Part shown: piece after piece, positions 45,746-54,814 of the stretch
Layout of the letters: every line of letters begins with the position of its first letter
How positions within the stretch are numbered: position 1 is the stretch's first letter
Source: Paenibacillus sp. XY044
GTDB taxonomy: Bacteria; Bacillota; Bacilli; Paenibacillales; Paenibacillaceae
DNA length: 64,000 nucleotides
Direction of reading: 5' to 3'
NCBI RefSeq assembly: GCF_002257645.1
Contig: NZ_NQMO01000001.1
Span: forward strand, 248,001 to 312,000
Notes under the pieces: model-generated
What the model was told of the DNA's origin: nothing
The model's input: the letters and a program-made list of their open reading frames with translations, nothing else
Databases searched by the model: none
Translations under genes and position numbers: made by a program

Positions 45746-47026
45746 TTGAATACAACTGTTTTTCAACATGGAAACGCCAAGCGGATCCGGATTCACGTTC
45801 TGCCGACGAAACGCTTTAAGACGTTTGCAATTTCGCTGTATGCGGGAATTCCGCTTGCGGAGGACACAGTAACACCTACGGCCCTGACTCCTTTTGTGCT
45901 CCGCCGGGGTACCGCTACATATCCGGAGACCCGCCAGTTCCGCGAGCAGCTGGAACAAATGTACGGGGCCGGCTTCGGTTTTGATGTGTATAAAAGAGGC
46001 AACTATCAGATGGTGCACTTCCGGATGGACACGATCAACGATTCATTCGTAAAGAGCCAGGAGAGCCTGCTGGCATCCTCATTCGCTTTCCTTGGCGAAG
46101 TGGTGACGCGTCCCGTTCTGGAGGGCGGCCATTTCCGCAGTTCTTACGTTCAGGCGGAGAAAGAGAATGTCCGTAAGAAGCTCGAATCCATCGTCAACGA
46201 TAAGATTCGCTACGCCTCCGAGCGCTGTATCGAGGAGATGTGCCGCAACGAGCCTTACCGTCTTCACTCGCTCGGACAGCGTCAGGACCTAGAGAAAATT
46301 ACGCCGGTGAGCCTGCACGACGGGTACCGCAAATGGCTGAGCGAAGCCAGCATGGACCTTTACGTGGTAGGGGATACCACGCTGGAGGAAGTGGAGAAGC
46401 ACGTCAACGCGCATTTCGATCTGGGTTCGGAACCGGGAATTACGTATACGACTGAGCCGCCGGTGCGCCAGTCTGGCGAGCCGCGTACTGTAGTGGAGAA
46501 GATGGAAGTGAGCCAGGGCAAGCTGAACCTGGGAATGCGTACTTCCATTACCTATGGTGATGATCAATATGCAGCAGCATTAATGTATAACGGCATTTTG
46601 GGCGGATATCCGCATTCCAAGCTGTTTATGAACGTACGGGAAAAGGCGAGCCTCGCCTACTACTGTTCTTCCCGTTATGACGGGCATAAGGGGATCGGGA
46701 CGATCCAGTCCGGCATAGAAGTTCAGAACTATGAAAAGGCGCTCGATATCATCAAGCGCCAGCTCGACGAAATGCGCTCCGGCCGCATTACCGATTTGGA
46801 AATGTCGCAGACGAAGGCGATGATCCGCAATCTGCTCCTTGAAATTGAGGATTCGGCCTTTGAAATGATCGCTTATGACTTTAACCGCCAATTCTCCGGG
46901 AAAGACCGGTCAAGAGAAGAGCTGCTGCAGCAGGTGGAAGATATTCAAGTCGCGGATGTTCAGGCGGCCGCGTCGACTTTTGATTTGGATACGATTTATT
47001 TTCTGAAGGGTCAGAAGGAGGAATAG
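45746..47026 (+). CDS. ymfF: M16-family protein YmfF (EF-P modification-associated), zinc site absent
   Basis: 426 residues from TTG 45746 (AAAGGAG at 45730-45736). It has the M16 fold but no HxxEH motif: the corresponding region reads ALTPFVLRRGTATYPETRQF, so it should be catalytically inactive and act as partner of the active YmfH. The C-terminal half has GGYPHSKLFMNVREKASLAY. In B. subtilis ymfF, ymfH and ymfI are linked to the 5-aminopentanol modification of elongation factor P. It is followed by ymfH after 3 bases. Confidence 0.92.
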   Translation: MNTTVFQHGNAKRIRIHVLPTKRFKTFAISLYAGIPLAEDTVTPTALTPFVLRRGTATYPETRQFREQLEQMYGAGFGFDVYKRGNYQMVHFRMDTINDSFVKSQESLLASSFAFLGEVVTRPVLEGGHFRSSYVQAEKENVRKKLESIVNDKIRYASERCIEEMCRNEPYRLHSLGQRQDLEKITPVSLHDGYRKWLSEASMDLYVVGDTTLEEVEKHVNAHFDLGSEPGITYTTEPPVRQSGEPRTVVEKMEVSQGKLNLGMRTSITYGDDQYAAALMYNGILGGYPHSKLFMNVREKASLAYYCSSRYDGHKGIGTIQSGIEVQNYEKALDIIKRQLDEMRSGRITDLEMSQTKAMIRNLLLEIEDSAFEMIAYDFNRQFSGKDRSREELLQQVEDIQVADVQAAASTFDLDTIYFLKGQKEE

Positions 47027-47029
47027 CCG

Positions 47030-48310
47030 GTGGAAAAACTTCAGTATGACAATTTGCAGGAGACTCTATATTATGAAGTGATGGATAACGGCCTTCACGT
47101 CTATGTGCTACCGAAGCCGGGTTTCCAGAAAACCTATGCAACGTTTGCCACCAAATATGGTTCAGTCGACAACCATTTCCGGGTGGAGGGGCAGGACGAA
47201 GTTTCGGTTCCGGACGGAATCGCCCATTTCCTGGAGCATAAAATGTTTGAGGAGCCAGAAGGCGACATTTTCGCCACTTTCGCCTCTCACGGCGCATCGG
47301 CCAACGCGTTTACAAGCTTTGACCAGACGGTGTATCTCTTTTCAGCGACCGAACATATTCCTGAGAATCTGGAAACGCTCGTTAACTTTGTGCAAAATCC
47401 TTATTTCACCGACCAGAACGTCGACAAGGAGAAGGGGATCATCGGGCAGGAAATCAACATGTATCAGGATAACGCGGACTGGCGCGTGTACTTTGGACTG
47501 ATCGAAGCGATGTATAAAATCCATCCGGTGCATATCGATATTGCCGGCACGGTGGAATCCATCAGTACGATTACGAAGGAGACGCTGTATACCTGCTACA
47601 ACGCCTTTTATCATCCGAGCAACATGCTGCTGTTTGTTGTCGGTGGGGTGAAGCCCGAAGAAGTGTTTGATCTCGTCCGCAGCAACCAGGCGAAGAAGGA
47701 TTATCCGCCTCAGGGGAAAATCGAGCGCATCTTCGAGCCGGAAACGGTCCGTGTCGCCGAGAAACGCCTGGTCAACAAGCTGCAGGTATCCATGCCGAAA
47801 TGCTTGTTCGGCTTTAAGGAAAAAGAAGTGGGGCTGACCGGCAAGGAACTGCTGAAGCGCGACCTGACCACGAAGCTTATGCTCGACCTGCTGTTCGGAT
47901 CGAGTACGGAGCTGTATCAAAAGCTGTACGACGAGGACCTGATCTCCGACAGCTTCTCGCATGAATACAGCAGTTCTCCGCAGTATGCCTTTTCAGCGGC
48001 GGGCGGCGACACCCCCGATCCCGATCAGCTTCTTGCCCGGATTCGCGAAGAGGTCGACGGCCTTCTGGCATCCGGCTTCAAGGAGGAAGATTTCGAGCGC
48101 GCCCGCAAGAAAAAAATCGGCGGTTACCTGCGCATGCTGAACTCTCCGGAAAATATTGCGCATGAATTTACCCGCTACCAATTCCGCGGCGGCGACTTTT
48201 TCAACGTGATTCAGGAGTATGAGTCCATTACGCTTAGCGATGTAAACCAACGCCTGAAAGAGCATGTGGATTGGGAGCAGCTGGCGGTATCGGTCGTGGT
48301 GAATCCTTAA
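47030..48310 (+). CDS. ymfH: M16-family zinc protease YmfH (EF-P modification-associated)
   Basis: 426 residues from GTG 47030 (AGAAGGAGG before it). The inverted zinc motif is HFLEH (in DGIAHFLEHKMFEEPEGD, about residues 66-70), with the downstream Glu in IGQEINMYQDN. The pattern with inactive YmfF resembles two-subunit M16 peptidases. It is probably membrane-free and cytoplasmic. The stop overlaps the ymfI start by one base (TAATG). Confidence 0.94.
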   Translation: MEKLQYDNLQETLYYEVMDNGLHVYVLPKPGFQKTYATFATKYGSVDNHFRVEGQDEVSVPDGIAHFLEHKMFEEPEGDIFATFASHGASANAFTSFDQTVYLFSATEHIPENLETLVNFVQNPYFTDQNVDKEKGIIGQEINMYQDNADWRVYFGLIEAMYKIHPVHIDIAGTVESISTITKETLYTCYNAFYHPSNMLLFVVGGVKPEEVFDLVRSNQAKKDYPPQGKIERIFEPETVRVAEKRLVNKLQVSMPKCLFGFKEKEVGLTGKELLKRDLTTKLMLDLLFGSSTELYQKLYDEDLISDSFSHEYSSSPQYAFSAAGGDTPDPDQLLARIREEVDGLLASGFKEEDFERARKKKIGGYLRMLNSPENIAHEFTRYQFRGGDFFNVIQEYESITLSDVNQRLKEHVDWEQLAVSVVVNP

Positions 48311-49083
48311 TGCAGCATATGGGAGAGGAGAGCCTACAAAAGCCGATCGGAGAGACGACGGTGCTCATCACCGGGGCGAGCCGCGGCATCGGCGCCGCCA
48401 TCGCCGAGCGCTTTGCCTCGGTAGGGATGAATGTGGTGATCCACTACGGTTCGTCACACGAAGCCGCCAATGACGTGGCCCGGCGCTGCATGCAGTCCGG
48501 AGCCAGGGTCATGACGGTCTCCGCCGATTTGAGGGACAAAGACCAGATTCTTCGCATGCGCGACAAACTGGATACCCATGGTTTAATGCCGGACATTCTG
48601 GTAAACAACGCCGGAGTATCGCACTACGGCCTTCTTTCGGACGTGACCGAGGAAGAATGGGACCAAGTGATGTCCGTAAATTTAAAAGGCATGTTTCTCT
48701 GTACGCAAGCTTTTATGCCGTATATGATTTCCCAGCGTAGCGGCCGGATTATCAATATATCCTCGGTCTGGGGCATTTCGGGCGCTTCCTGCGAGGTGCT
48801 GTATTCGACCACCAAGGGCGGGATTAACGCTTTTACCAAAGCGCTGGCCAAAGAGCTTGGCCCTTCCGGTGTCACGGTGAACGCGGTGGCACCGGGCGCG
48901 GTGGATACCGAGATGCTGAACCATTTGGATGCTGAGGAAAAAAGAATGCTCGAGGATGAAATTCCGGCCGGCCGCCTGGCCAGACCCGACGAAATTTCGT
49001 CCCTCGTTTATTTTCTCGCTCTGCCCGAATCCGGCTATATCAACGGTCAGGTAATAAGCCCCAACGGTGGATGGATTACCTGA
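48310..49083 (+). CDS. ymfI: EF-P 5-aminopentanone reductase YmfI (SDR family)
   Basis: 257 residues, short-chain dehydrogenase fold. Cofactor loop VLITGASRGIGAAIAERFAS, NNAG motif ILVNNAGVSHYGLL, catalytic Ser in INISSVWGISGA and YSTTKGG (Tyr-x3-Lys). YmfI of B. subtilis reduces the aminopentanone on Lys32 of EF-P. The neighbouring ymfF-ymfH make this more likely than a fatty-acid FabG. Start ATG 48310 overlaps the ymfH stop; ATG 48319 is possible. Confidence 0.92.
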   Translation: MQHMGEESLQKPIGETTVLITGASRGIGAAIAERFASVGMNVVIHYGSSHEAANDVARRCMQSGARVMTVSADLRDKDQILRMRDKLDTHGLMPDILVNNAGVSHYGLLSDVTEEEWDQVMSVNLKGMFLCTQAFMPYMISQRSGRIINISSVWGISGASCEVLYSTTKGGINAFTKALAKELGPSGVTVNAVAPGAVDTEMLNHLDAEEKRMLEDEIPAGRLARPDEISSLVYFLALPESGYINGQVISPNGGWIT

Positions 49084-49185
49084 TGCGTCAGGCGGTTTTC
49101 CCTGCATAGGCGCGCCCCAAACAGGTTATATTACAACTGTTGATTTCAAATCTCATGCGCCACAGCAAAGGGAGGACTTATCAAT

Positions 49186-49440
49186 ATGTCAACAGTAGTG
49201 AAGAACTTTGATGCCTGGAAGAAGTTCCTTGGGGAACGCGTCGCGCAAGCCGAAAAACTGGGGATGAGCGAAGATACCATTTCCAAGCTGGCTTACGAGA
49301 TCGGTGATTTTCTCGAAGAGAAAGTCGATCCGTCTAACGCTTCCAACCGTGCGCTGAAGGAGCTGTGGGAAGTGGGCAACCGCGAAGAACGTCAAACGAT
49401 TGCCCGGCTGATGGTTAAATTAGCCAAGAAAAACGCTTAG
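49186..49440 (+). CDS. ymfJ: DUF3243 family protein YmfJ
   Basis: 84 residues, ATG 49186 with GGGAGGAC before it. All-helical and charged: NFDAWKKFLGERVAQAEKLG, then ISKLAYEIGDFLEEKVDPSN. It matches the DUF3243 family next to ymfI and ymfK in Bacillales. Function unknown. A strong terminator follows 8 bases after the stop. Confidence 0.88.
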   Translation: MSTVVKNFDAWKKFLGERVAQAEKLGMSEDTISKLAYEIGDFLEEKVDPSNASNRALKELWEVGNREERQTIARLMVKLAKKNA

Positions 49441-49447
49441 CTTTAGG

Positions 49448-49472
49448 AAAAAGCCCCCAATTGGGGGCTTTT
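49448..49472 (+). terminator. Terminator after ymfJ
   Basis: AAAAGCCCCC, loop AATT, GGGGGCTTTT: a perfect palindromic stem that could act in both directions. Confidence 0.9.
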
Positions 49473-49489
49473 CTCTAATGTTTACAGAG

Positions 49490-49518
49490 TTGACCTTGTT
49501 TTTCATATGTATTTTATA
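49490..49518 (+). promoter_or_regulatory. Promoter of ymfK
   Basis: TTGACC (49490-49495), 17 bases, TTTATA (49513-49518). The leader is about 105 bases to GTG 49630, or about 30 to TTG 49555. Confidence 0.6.
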
Positions 49519-49629
49519 TATCATTAACGTGACCCATGAAATAAAGGTGATTTTTTGGAAGCCTCACCCGCAAGGGTTGCAGGTTTATTTTATTGGAAGA
49601 CATGGGAAAAGGTCAGATGGGGTGTCGAA

Positions 49630-50397
49630 GTGGAAGCGAAACAATGGTATATGGAATATAAGATACATAAGAACCGTCCGGGTCTGCTCGGGGATATCGC
49701 ATCCCTGCTCGGTATGCTGGAGGTTAACATATTGACGATTAACGGGGTCGAAGGCAAAACGCGGGGAATGCTGCTGGAAACCGATGACCACGAGAAAATC
49801 GAATTGATGGGTGCCATGCTGAAAAAGGTCGACAGCATTACGGTCTCCGCGCTGCGGACGCCGAAGCTTGTCGATATTTTGGCTGTGCGCCATGGCCGGT
49901 ACATCGACCGCGATTCCGATGACCGCAAAACTTTCCGTTTTACGCGTGACGAACTTGGATTACTCGTTGACTTTTTGGGTGAAATATTTAAGAAGGAAGG
50001 AAATCAGGTGATCGGGCTTCGCGGGATGCCCCGGGTAGGCAAAACCGAATCCATCATTGCGGGCAGCGTATGCGCCATGAAACGCTGGACATTCGTATCC
50101 TCGACGCTGCTGCGCCAGACGGTCCGGAGCCAGCTCTCCGAGGACGAAATGAACCGGAACAACGTGTTTATCATCGACGGAATCGTGAGTACGATCCGCT
50201 CCAACGAGCGCCACTACAATCTCCTGCAGGATATCATGTCCATGCCGAGCACAAAAGTGATCGAGCATCCCGATATTTTCGTGCAGGAATCCGAGTATAC
50301 GTACGATCATTTCGATATCATTATCGAACTGCGCAACAATCCGAACGAGGAAATTATTTATGACACTTTCACAAGCACATACAACGACGATCTGTAA
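49630..50397 (+). CDS. ymfK: DUF3388 family protein YmfK (ACT-like plus P-loop-like)
   Basis: About 255 residues. The N-terminal 80 residues look like an ACT-type regulatory domain (NRPGLLGDIASLLGMLEVNI). The rest carries GLRGMPRVGKTESIIAG, a GKT/S loop like a Walker A motif, and NVFIIDGIVSTIRSNERHYN. It matches B. subtilis YmfK along the whole length; function unknown. GTG 49630 agrees with that homologue's start; the upstream TTG 49555, with AAAGGTGA before it, would add 25 residues and cannot be excluded. Confidence 0.85.
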   Translation: MEAKQWYMEYKIHKNRPGLLGDIASLLGMLEVNILTINGVEGKTRGMLLETDDHEKIELMGAMLKKVDSITVSALRTPKLVDILAVRHGRYIDRDSDDRKTFRFTRDELGLLVDFLGEIFKKEGNQVIGLRGMPRVGKTESIIAGSVCAMKRWTFVSSTLLRQTVRSQLSEDEMNRNNVFIIDGIVSTIRSNERHYNLLQDIMSMPSTKVIEHPDIFVQESEYTYDHFDIIIELRNNPNEEIIYDTFTSTYNDDL

Positions 50398-50422
50398 GTA
50401 ATTTGATGAGGAGGTGATGGTG

Positions 50423-51520
50423 TTGTCTGAACTGGGTCAACAATTAAAAGAAGCCAGACTGCAGAAGGGCATGAGCCTGGATGACGTGCAGGAAATGACA
50501 AAAATCCGCAAAAGATACTTGGAAGCCATCGAAGCAGGGGATTACAAAGTGCTCCCCGGCAGTTTTTATGTGAGGGCTTTTATTAAAACATATGCCGAAA
50601 CGGTGGGACTCGATCCCGACGTTCTGCTCGAAGGCCACAAGAAAGAAGCTCCTCCGGAGCCGGAAGCGACCATGGAGCCGGTCATTCAGAAGCGGTCCAG
50701 CAGCCGCTCCTCGTCGCCGGAACGGAACGTGAAATGGCTGTCGACCGTGCTGATGTGGACGTTCCCGATTCTGATCATTGTCGTCATTTATTTGTATGCG
50801 AACAACGCAAGTTCGCCAAAGAAAGACAACAGCATCGATTCGTCCAAGGTTACGGAGCAGCAGGATTCGACAACGGCGCAAAATCAAGACCCGCCTGCTA
50901 CAACCACGCCGCCTGATAATACCACCAACCCAGGTGATAACGGCGGCAAGGACAATACCGGGAACTCGGATACGACCACGGATAACACGAACACCGACAG
51001 CGGAAATACCGGAGGCAAGGACACCACCACACCGCCGGATCAAGGCAGCACGGATCCTTCAGGAAATGGTACAGACACTTCGGGAACCGGTACGGACTCG
51101 ACGGATACGACGAACCAAGGCAGCCAAGGCGTGACCGTAACGCAGGACGGCAAGAAGGGGAAGAACACCATCTTTAAGGTGGCCGCGGCCCAAGGTACGC
51201 CGGTTCAAGTCGAAATCAAGGCGACGGGCAAGAGCTGGCTTGAAGTGTACAAAGGCGAAAATACTTCCGGCGAGAAGCTTTCCTACGGCAATACGAAGGA
51301 GGGGGATACGCTGACGTTTACGCTGGATTCTTCCGGCATGTACATTAAATCGGGGTATTCTCCCGCAACGACGATTACGGTAGCAGGGCAGACCGTGGAA
51401 GACGGCAAATCGACTTCCCGCATTCTGCTGAAGCTGGATGACGCTGGCGGTACTTCGACCGGTACGGATCAGGCGACAGGTGATTCCTCCGGCAATGAAT
51501 CGGATAGCAGCAACGGTTAA
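50423..51520 (+). CDS. rodZ: RodZ-like cell-shape protein (YmfM)
   Basis: 365 residues. It has an N-terminal helix-turn-helix (MSELGQQLKEARLQKGMSLD, to about residue 70, with YVRAFIKTYAETVGLDPD), a membrane segment (about 105-125, MWTFPILIIVVIYLYA), a Thr/Asp/Asn/Gly-rich low-complexity linker (about 130-235) and a C-terminal DUF4115 beta domain (GKSWLEVYKGENTSGEKLSY). RodZ links MreB to the wall-elongation machinery. The linker is unusually long and repetitive. Several starts lie close together; TTG 50423 fits AGGAGGTG at 50408-50415. Confidence 0.93.
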   Translation: MSELGQQLKEARLQKGMSLDDVQEMTKIRKRYLEAIEAGDYKVLPGSFYVRAFIKTYAETVGLDPDVLLEGHKKEAPPEPEATMEPVIQKRSSSRSSSPERNVKWLSTVLMWTFPILIIVVIYLYANNASSPKKDNSIDSSKVTEQQDSTTAQNQDPPATTTPPDNTTNPGDNGGKDNTGNSDTTTDNTNTDSGNTGGKDTTTPPDQGSTDPSGNGTDTSGTGTDSTDTTNQGSQGVTVTQDGKKGKNTIFKVAAAQGTPVQVEIKATGKSWLEVYKGENTSGEKLSYGNTKEGDTLTFTLDSSGMYIKSGYSPATTITVAGQTVEDGKSTSRILLKLDDAGGTSTGTDQATGDSSGNESDSSNG

Positions 51521-51621
51521 GCGATGGGACAGGCCACGCTGAATAATGCCATACACTACAGGGGACAATAGAGCTAGCTTTAAGTCCTTCTTATTCCGGA
51601 AAGAAATGAGGTGTATGGGTT

Positions 51622-51792
51622 ATGACAGTCAGCTGGATCTGCACGATCGTGGGGATTATCGTCAGCCTGCTCGGTTATTACCTCACTCCCAGCGCTTGGG
51701 GGTACGGCATTCTGGGATTTGGACTGGCCTGGATCGTATTGGGCATCTTGGATATGTTCCGCCAGCCAACCCGGGACCGCAGCCGATCGTAA
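51622..51792 (+). CDS. Small two-segment membrane protein (56 residues)
   Basis: Starting at ATG 51622 behind GAGGTG (51608-51613), the frame encodes 56 residues beginning MTVSWICTIVGIIVSLLGYY. A second hydrophobic stretch is GYGILGFGLAWIVLGILDMF, and the C-terminus is basic (RQPTRDRSRS). It ends just before a strong terminator. Two membrane segments in a gene that fits neatly between rodZ and a terminator make it a likely real gene. No family recognised. Confidence 0.65.
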   Translation: MTVSWICTIVGIIVSLLGYYLTPSAWGYGILGFGLAWIVLGILDMFRQPTRDRSRS

Positions 51793-51798
51793 GATAAG

Positions 51799-51843
51799 GG
51801 ACATTCCCGGGGAGCTATTAACCGGCGGATGTCTTTTTTTTTT
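51799..51843 (+). terminator. Terminator after the 56-residue membrane protein
   Basis: GGACATTCCCGG pairs with CCGGCGGATGTC (one small internal mismatch), followed by ten Ts. Confidence 0.85.
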
Positions 51844-51965
51844 GAGTCTTTGAGTCCCACATGTATTGCCCGCTAAGACTTCCGTTAACCGCGGCCTGTC
51901 ATCTGGTGAAGCACACCGACTGTCGGTGGGATCGCATCCGTGAACGTAAGGAACGCTGTTTAGGA

Positions 51966-51995
51966 TTAGACTTGTCCCGGTTAATTTCATATAAT
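51966..51995 (+). promoter_or_regulatory. Promoter of yajQ
   Basis: TTAGAC (51966-51971), 18 bases, TATAAT (51990-51995). A hairpin CACCGA-CTG-TCGGTG (51914-51928) lies upstream. Confidence 0.55.
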
Positions 51996-52026
51996 ATGAC
52001 ATGAAAAGGAACGGAAAGGGCGTGTA

Positions 52027-52521
52027 ATGATGAGTTCGGAAAATTCATTCGACATTGTTTCCAAATTGGATTTTCAGGAAATGATCAACGCGATCAACCA
52101 AACCGAGCGGGAAATCGAAACCCGGTTTGATTTTAAAGGGAGCAAGAGCAGCCTGAAGCTCGAGAAGGAAACTCTGGTCATCACCTCCGATGACGAGTAT
52201 AAGCTGAATGCGGTGATCGATATTTTGCAATCCAAAATGATCAAGCGCGGCCTGTCGCTCAAAAACGTGGATTACGGCAAGGTCGAGCCGGCTTCGATGG
52301 GAACCGTACGCCAGCGGATTACCCTGAAACAGGGAATCGATCAGGACAATGCCAAGAAAATCAACGTGCTGATCCGCGACTCCAAGCTGAAGGTCAAAAG
52401 CCAAATTCAAGGCGACCAGATTCGGGTGACCGGAAAAAGCAAAAACGACCTGCAGGCAGTGATGCAATTGCTCCGCAAGGCGGATCTGCCGCTGGACCTG
52501 CAGTTTACTAATCTGAAGTAA
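52027..52521 (+). CDS. yajQ: YajQ-family nucleotide-binding protein
   Basis: 164 residues. Family stretches: [40 protein letters not shown] and [20 protein letters not shown]. YajQ proteins have two ferredoxin-like domains, bind nucleic acids, and in Xanthomonas act as cyclic di-GMP effectors. The start is ATG 52027 or ATG 52030. It is its own unit with a promoter on each side, and is not found at this point in B. subtilis. Confidence 0.93.
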   Translation: MMSSENSFDIVSKLDFQEMINAINQTEREIETRFDFKGSKSSLKLEKETLVITSDDEYKLNAVIDILQSKMIKRGLSLKNVDYGKVEPASMGTVRQRITLKQGIDQDNAKKINVLIRDSKLKVKSQIQGDQIRVTGKSKNDLQAVMQLLRKADLPLDLQFTNLK

Positions 52522-52573
52522 TGCGGGCGCATGCCGCACGGCATACGGGCAAGAAGGGGATCTTACTCCTCTT

Positions 52574-52603
52574 TTGACAGTGTATAAATTGATATATTAT
52601 ACT
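52574..52603 (+). promoter_or_regulatory. Promoter of pgsA
   Basis: Consensus TTGACA (52574-52579), 18 bases, TATACT (52598-52603). The leader of about 165 bases contains a CCCGC-TAGTTT-GCGGG hairpin soon after the start and other short inverted repeats. Confidence 0.75.
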
Positions 52604-52776
52604 GTAACTTGTCCCGCTAGTTTGCGGGGGTTGCCGGCATGCCTCAAGCTGTGCCTGCTGCCTTCAAGTAGAGGATTCATACATAATGGATGGTCTGAGT
52701 GCATGTTTATTCATTTTCGGACTGCCGTGCATGTGAATGTCGTTTCTTAGTTTGATTTATCCGGGGAGGGTTTACA

Positions 52777-53364
52777 GTGAATCTGCCCAACCGTATTACC
52801 ATTACAAGAATTTGTTTGATTCCGGTCATGATGGTGTTTCTTCTGGTCGACTTCAAGTTCTATCCGGAGCCGATTACCTGGAATTCATTCGAGCTGCCGT
52901 ACAATCAGCTGATCGCTGTAATTATTTTTATTCTGGCAGCAAGCACCGACGGTATAGACGGTTATTTGGCGCGCAAAAACAACTTGGTTACAAATCTCGG
53001 GAAGCTGCTGGACCCGCTGGCCGACAAGCTGCTCATTACAGCAGTGCTGGTTTCACTCGTTGAAATGGGAAAATGCGACTCCTGGATCGCCGTGGTCATT
53101 ATCAGCCGCGAGTTCGCCGTTACCGGCCTGCGCCAGATTGCGCTGCTCGACGGGTCTGTCGTGGCGGCCAGCAAATGGGGCAAAGTGAAAACAGTCGTTC
53201 AGATTATCGCCCTCGTGGCGCTTCTGATCAACAACTTCCCGTTCGAGATGATCGGCCTGCCATTTGATGATATTGCGATTTGGGCAGCGGCCTTGATCAC
53301 GATTTACTCAGGGATCGATTATTTCGTCAAAAACAAAAAACTGCTTCAGCTTTCCAATGTGTAG
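52777..53364 (+). CDS. pgsA: CDP-diacylglycerol-glycerol-3-phosphate 3-phosphatidyltransferase
   Basis: 195 residues, four to five membrane segments. It makes phosphatidylglycerophosphate from the CDP-diacylglycerol produced by CdsA. The CDP-alcohol phosphotransferase motif is DGIDGYLARKNNLVTNLGKL followed by LDPLADK (about residues 62-88), with all the conserved Asp residues. GTG 52777 follows GGGGAGGG at 52762-52769. Confidence 0.96.
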   Translation: MNLPNRITITRICLIPVMMVFLLVDFKFYPEPITWNSFELPYNQLIAVIIFILAASTDGIDGYLARKNNLVTNLGKLLDPLADKLLITAVLVSLVEMGKCDSWIAVVIISREFAVTGLRQIALLDGSVVAASKWGKVKTVVQIIALVALLINNFPFEMIGLPFDDIAIWAAALITIYSGIDYFVKNKKLLQLSNV

Positions 53365-53392
53365 GGCAATAGGGATATCCTATTGCTTTTTC
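53365..53392 (+). terminator. Terminator after pgsA
   Basis: GCAATAGG, loop GATAT, CCTATTGC, then TTTTTC. Confidence 0.88.
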
Positions 53393-53492
53393 TTTCCACC
53401 AAACGCGGTGGTACGGTCAGGCTAAAAACGTGTAAAGTGTTCATTATAGGTATATCCACTCTACTTTACGATAACAGGGAGGCCAATCAAGG

Positions 53493-54779
53493 ATGAAAGC
53501 AGAAATCATTGCAGTCGGTACGGAGCTGCTGCTCGGACAAATCGTAAATACCAATGCACAGTATTTGTCGCAGGAGCTCGCGGCTATGGGAATAGACGTC
53601 TATTACCAGACGGTCGTAGGTGACAATGCCACGCGGCTTCAGGGCGCAATCGAGCTTGCTTCGCAGCGCGGCGATATCCTGATCCTGACCGGGGGCATCG
53701 GCCCAACCCAGGATGACCTCACCAAGGATGCCCTGGCCGCGCATGTCGGCCGCTCCCTGCATATAGACCGGTTGGCGATGGATCAAATCGAAAGATTCTT
53801 TGCAGGACGCGGAATCGACATGACCGAGAACAACCGCCGTCAGGCGCTTGTCATCGACGGCAGCACGCCTCTCCCGAATGAAACGGGATTGGCCGTGGGG
53901 GTGGCGCTAGCCCAGGATGATAACTACTATATCGTTCTGCCCGGTCCTCCGAAAGAGATGAAGCCGATGTTCGACCAGCAGGCGAAGCCGTGGCTCCTTC
54001 AGCATGCCCTGACTGACGAAATGCCGATTTACTCCAAAATGCTCAAGTTTGCCGGCATCGGCGAATCGCTGCTGGAAGACCGGCTTCTCGACCTGATCGA
54101 CGGACAGACCGATCCGACGATCGCTCCTTATGCGAAGGAGGGCGAAGTGACCGTCCGTATCTCCACCAAAGCGCCCACCGAGCAAGAAGCCATGGAGAAG
54201 CTGAACGCGATGCAGGGTCAAATTCATAACCGGCTCGCGGACCATATGTACGCCAGCATGGACGTGCCGATCGAGCGGATCATCGTCGACATGATGGCGG
54301 ACCAGGGGCTTACCCTGAGCGCCGCTGAGAGCTGTACGGGAGGCATGCTGATGGAGAGCGTTACTTCCATTCCGGGCAGCGCCACCATGTTCGTGGGAGG
54401 GGTTGTGTGCTACTCCAACGAAATGAAGGAGAAGCTGCTGCATGTTCCACATGCGCTGCTGGAGGGGGATGACGCTCCGGGGGCGGTAAGCGAGGAAGTG
54501 GCTGAGGTGCTTGCCGAGAACGTCCGGATGATCACGGACAGCGACTTTGGTTTATCCGTCACCGGGGTGGCGGGCCCGGGTTATTCCGAGCGCAAACCGG
54601 TCGGCCTTGTGTACGTCGGGATCGCCCAGCGCGGCCAGAAGACCGAAGTGTTTGAGCTGAAGCTGAACGGCAACCGCGAGACGATTCGGGTCCGTTCGGT
54701 CAAAACGCTGCTGTACCGTTTGTGGCGCAGACTGGTATCCACCGACCAGGCCACGGTGCCATCCAAGGACCGGGTTTGA
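53493..54779 (+). CDS. cinA: CinA: competence/damage-inducible, NMN amidase type
   Basis: 428 residues. The N-terminal molybdopterin-binding-like domain (AEIIAVGTELLLGQIVNTNA, LTGGIGPTQDDLTKD) acts on ADP-ribose in related proteins. The C-terminal CinA domain (LSAAESCTGGMLMESVTSIP) carries nicotinamide nucleotide amidase activity. In B. subtilis cinA lies before recA and is expressed in competence. A promoter and terminator of its own follow its stop, so recA is probably mostly independent. Confidence 0.95.
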   Translation: MKAEIIAVGTELLLGQIVNTNAQYLSQELAAMGIDVYYQTVVGDNATRLQGAIELASQRGDILILTGGIGPTQDDLTKDALAAHVGRSLHIDRLAMDQIERFFAGRGIDMTENNRRQALVIDGSTPLPNETGLAVGVALAQDDNYYIVLPGPPKEMKPMFDQQAKPWLLQHALTDEMPIYSKMLKFAGIGESLLEDRLLDLIDGQTDPTIAPYAKEGEVTVRISTKAPTEQEAMEKLNAMQGQIHNRLADHMYASMDVPIERIIVDMMADQGLTLSAAESCTGGMLMESVTSIPGSATMFVGGVVCYSNEMKEKLLHVPHALLEGDDAPGAVSEEVAEVLAENVRMITDSDFGLSVTGVAGPGYSERKPVGLVYVGIAQRGQKTEVFELKLNGNRETIRVRSVKTLLYRLWRRLVSTDQATVPSKDRV

Positions 54780-54780
54780 G

Positions 54781-54809
54781 TTGTGCGGCCGTCTTTCAGG
54801 CGGTATAAT
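54781..54809 (+). promoter_or_regulatory. Promoter directly after cinA
   Basis: TTGTGC (54781-54786), 17 bases, consensus TATAAT (54804-54809). It points to a terminator that begins only about 13 bases after the -10. Confidence 0.6.
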
Positions 54810-54814
54810 ATAAC

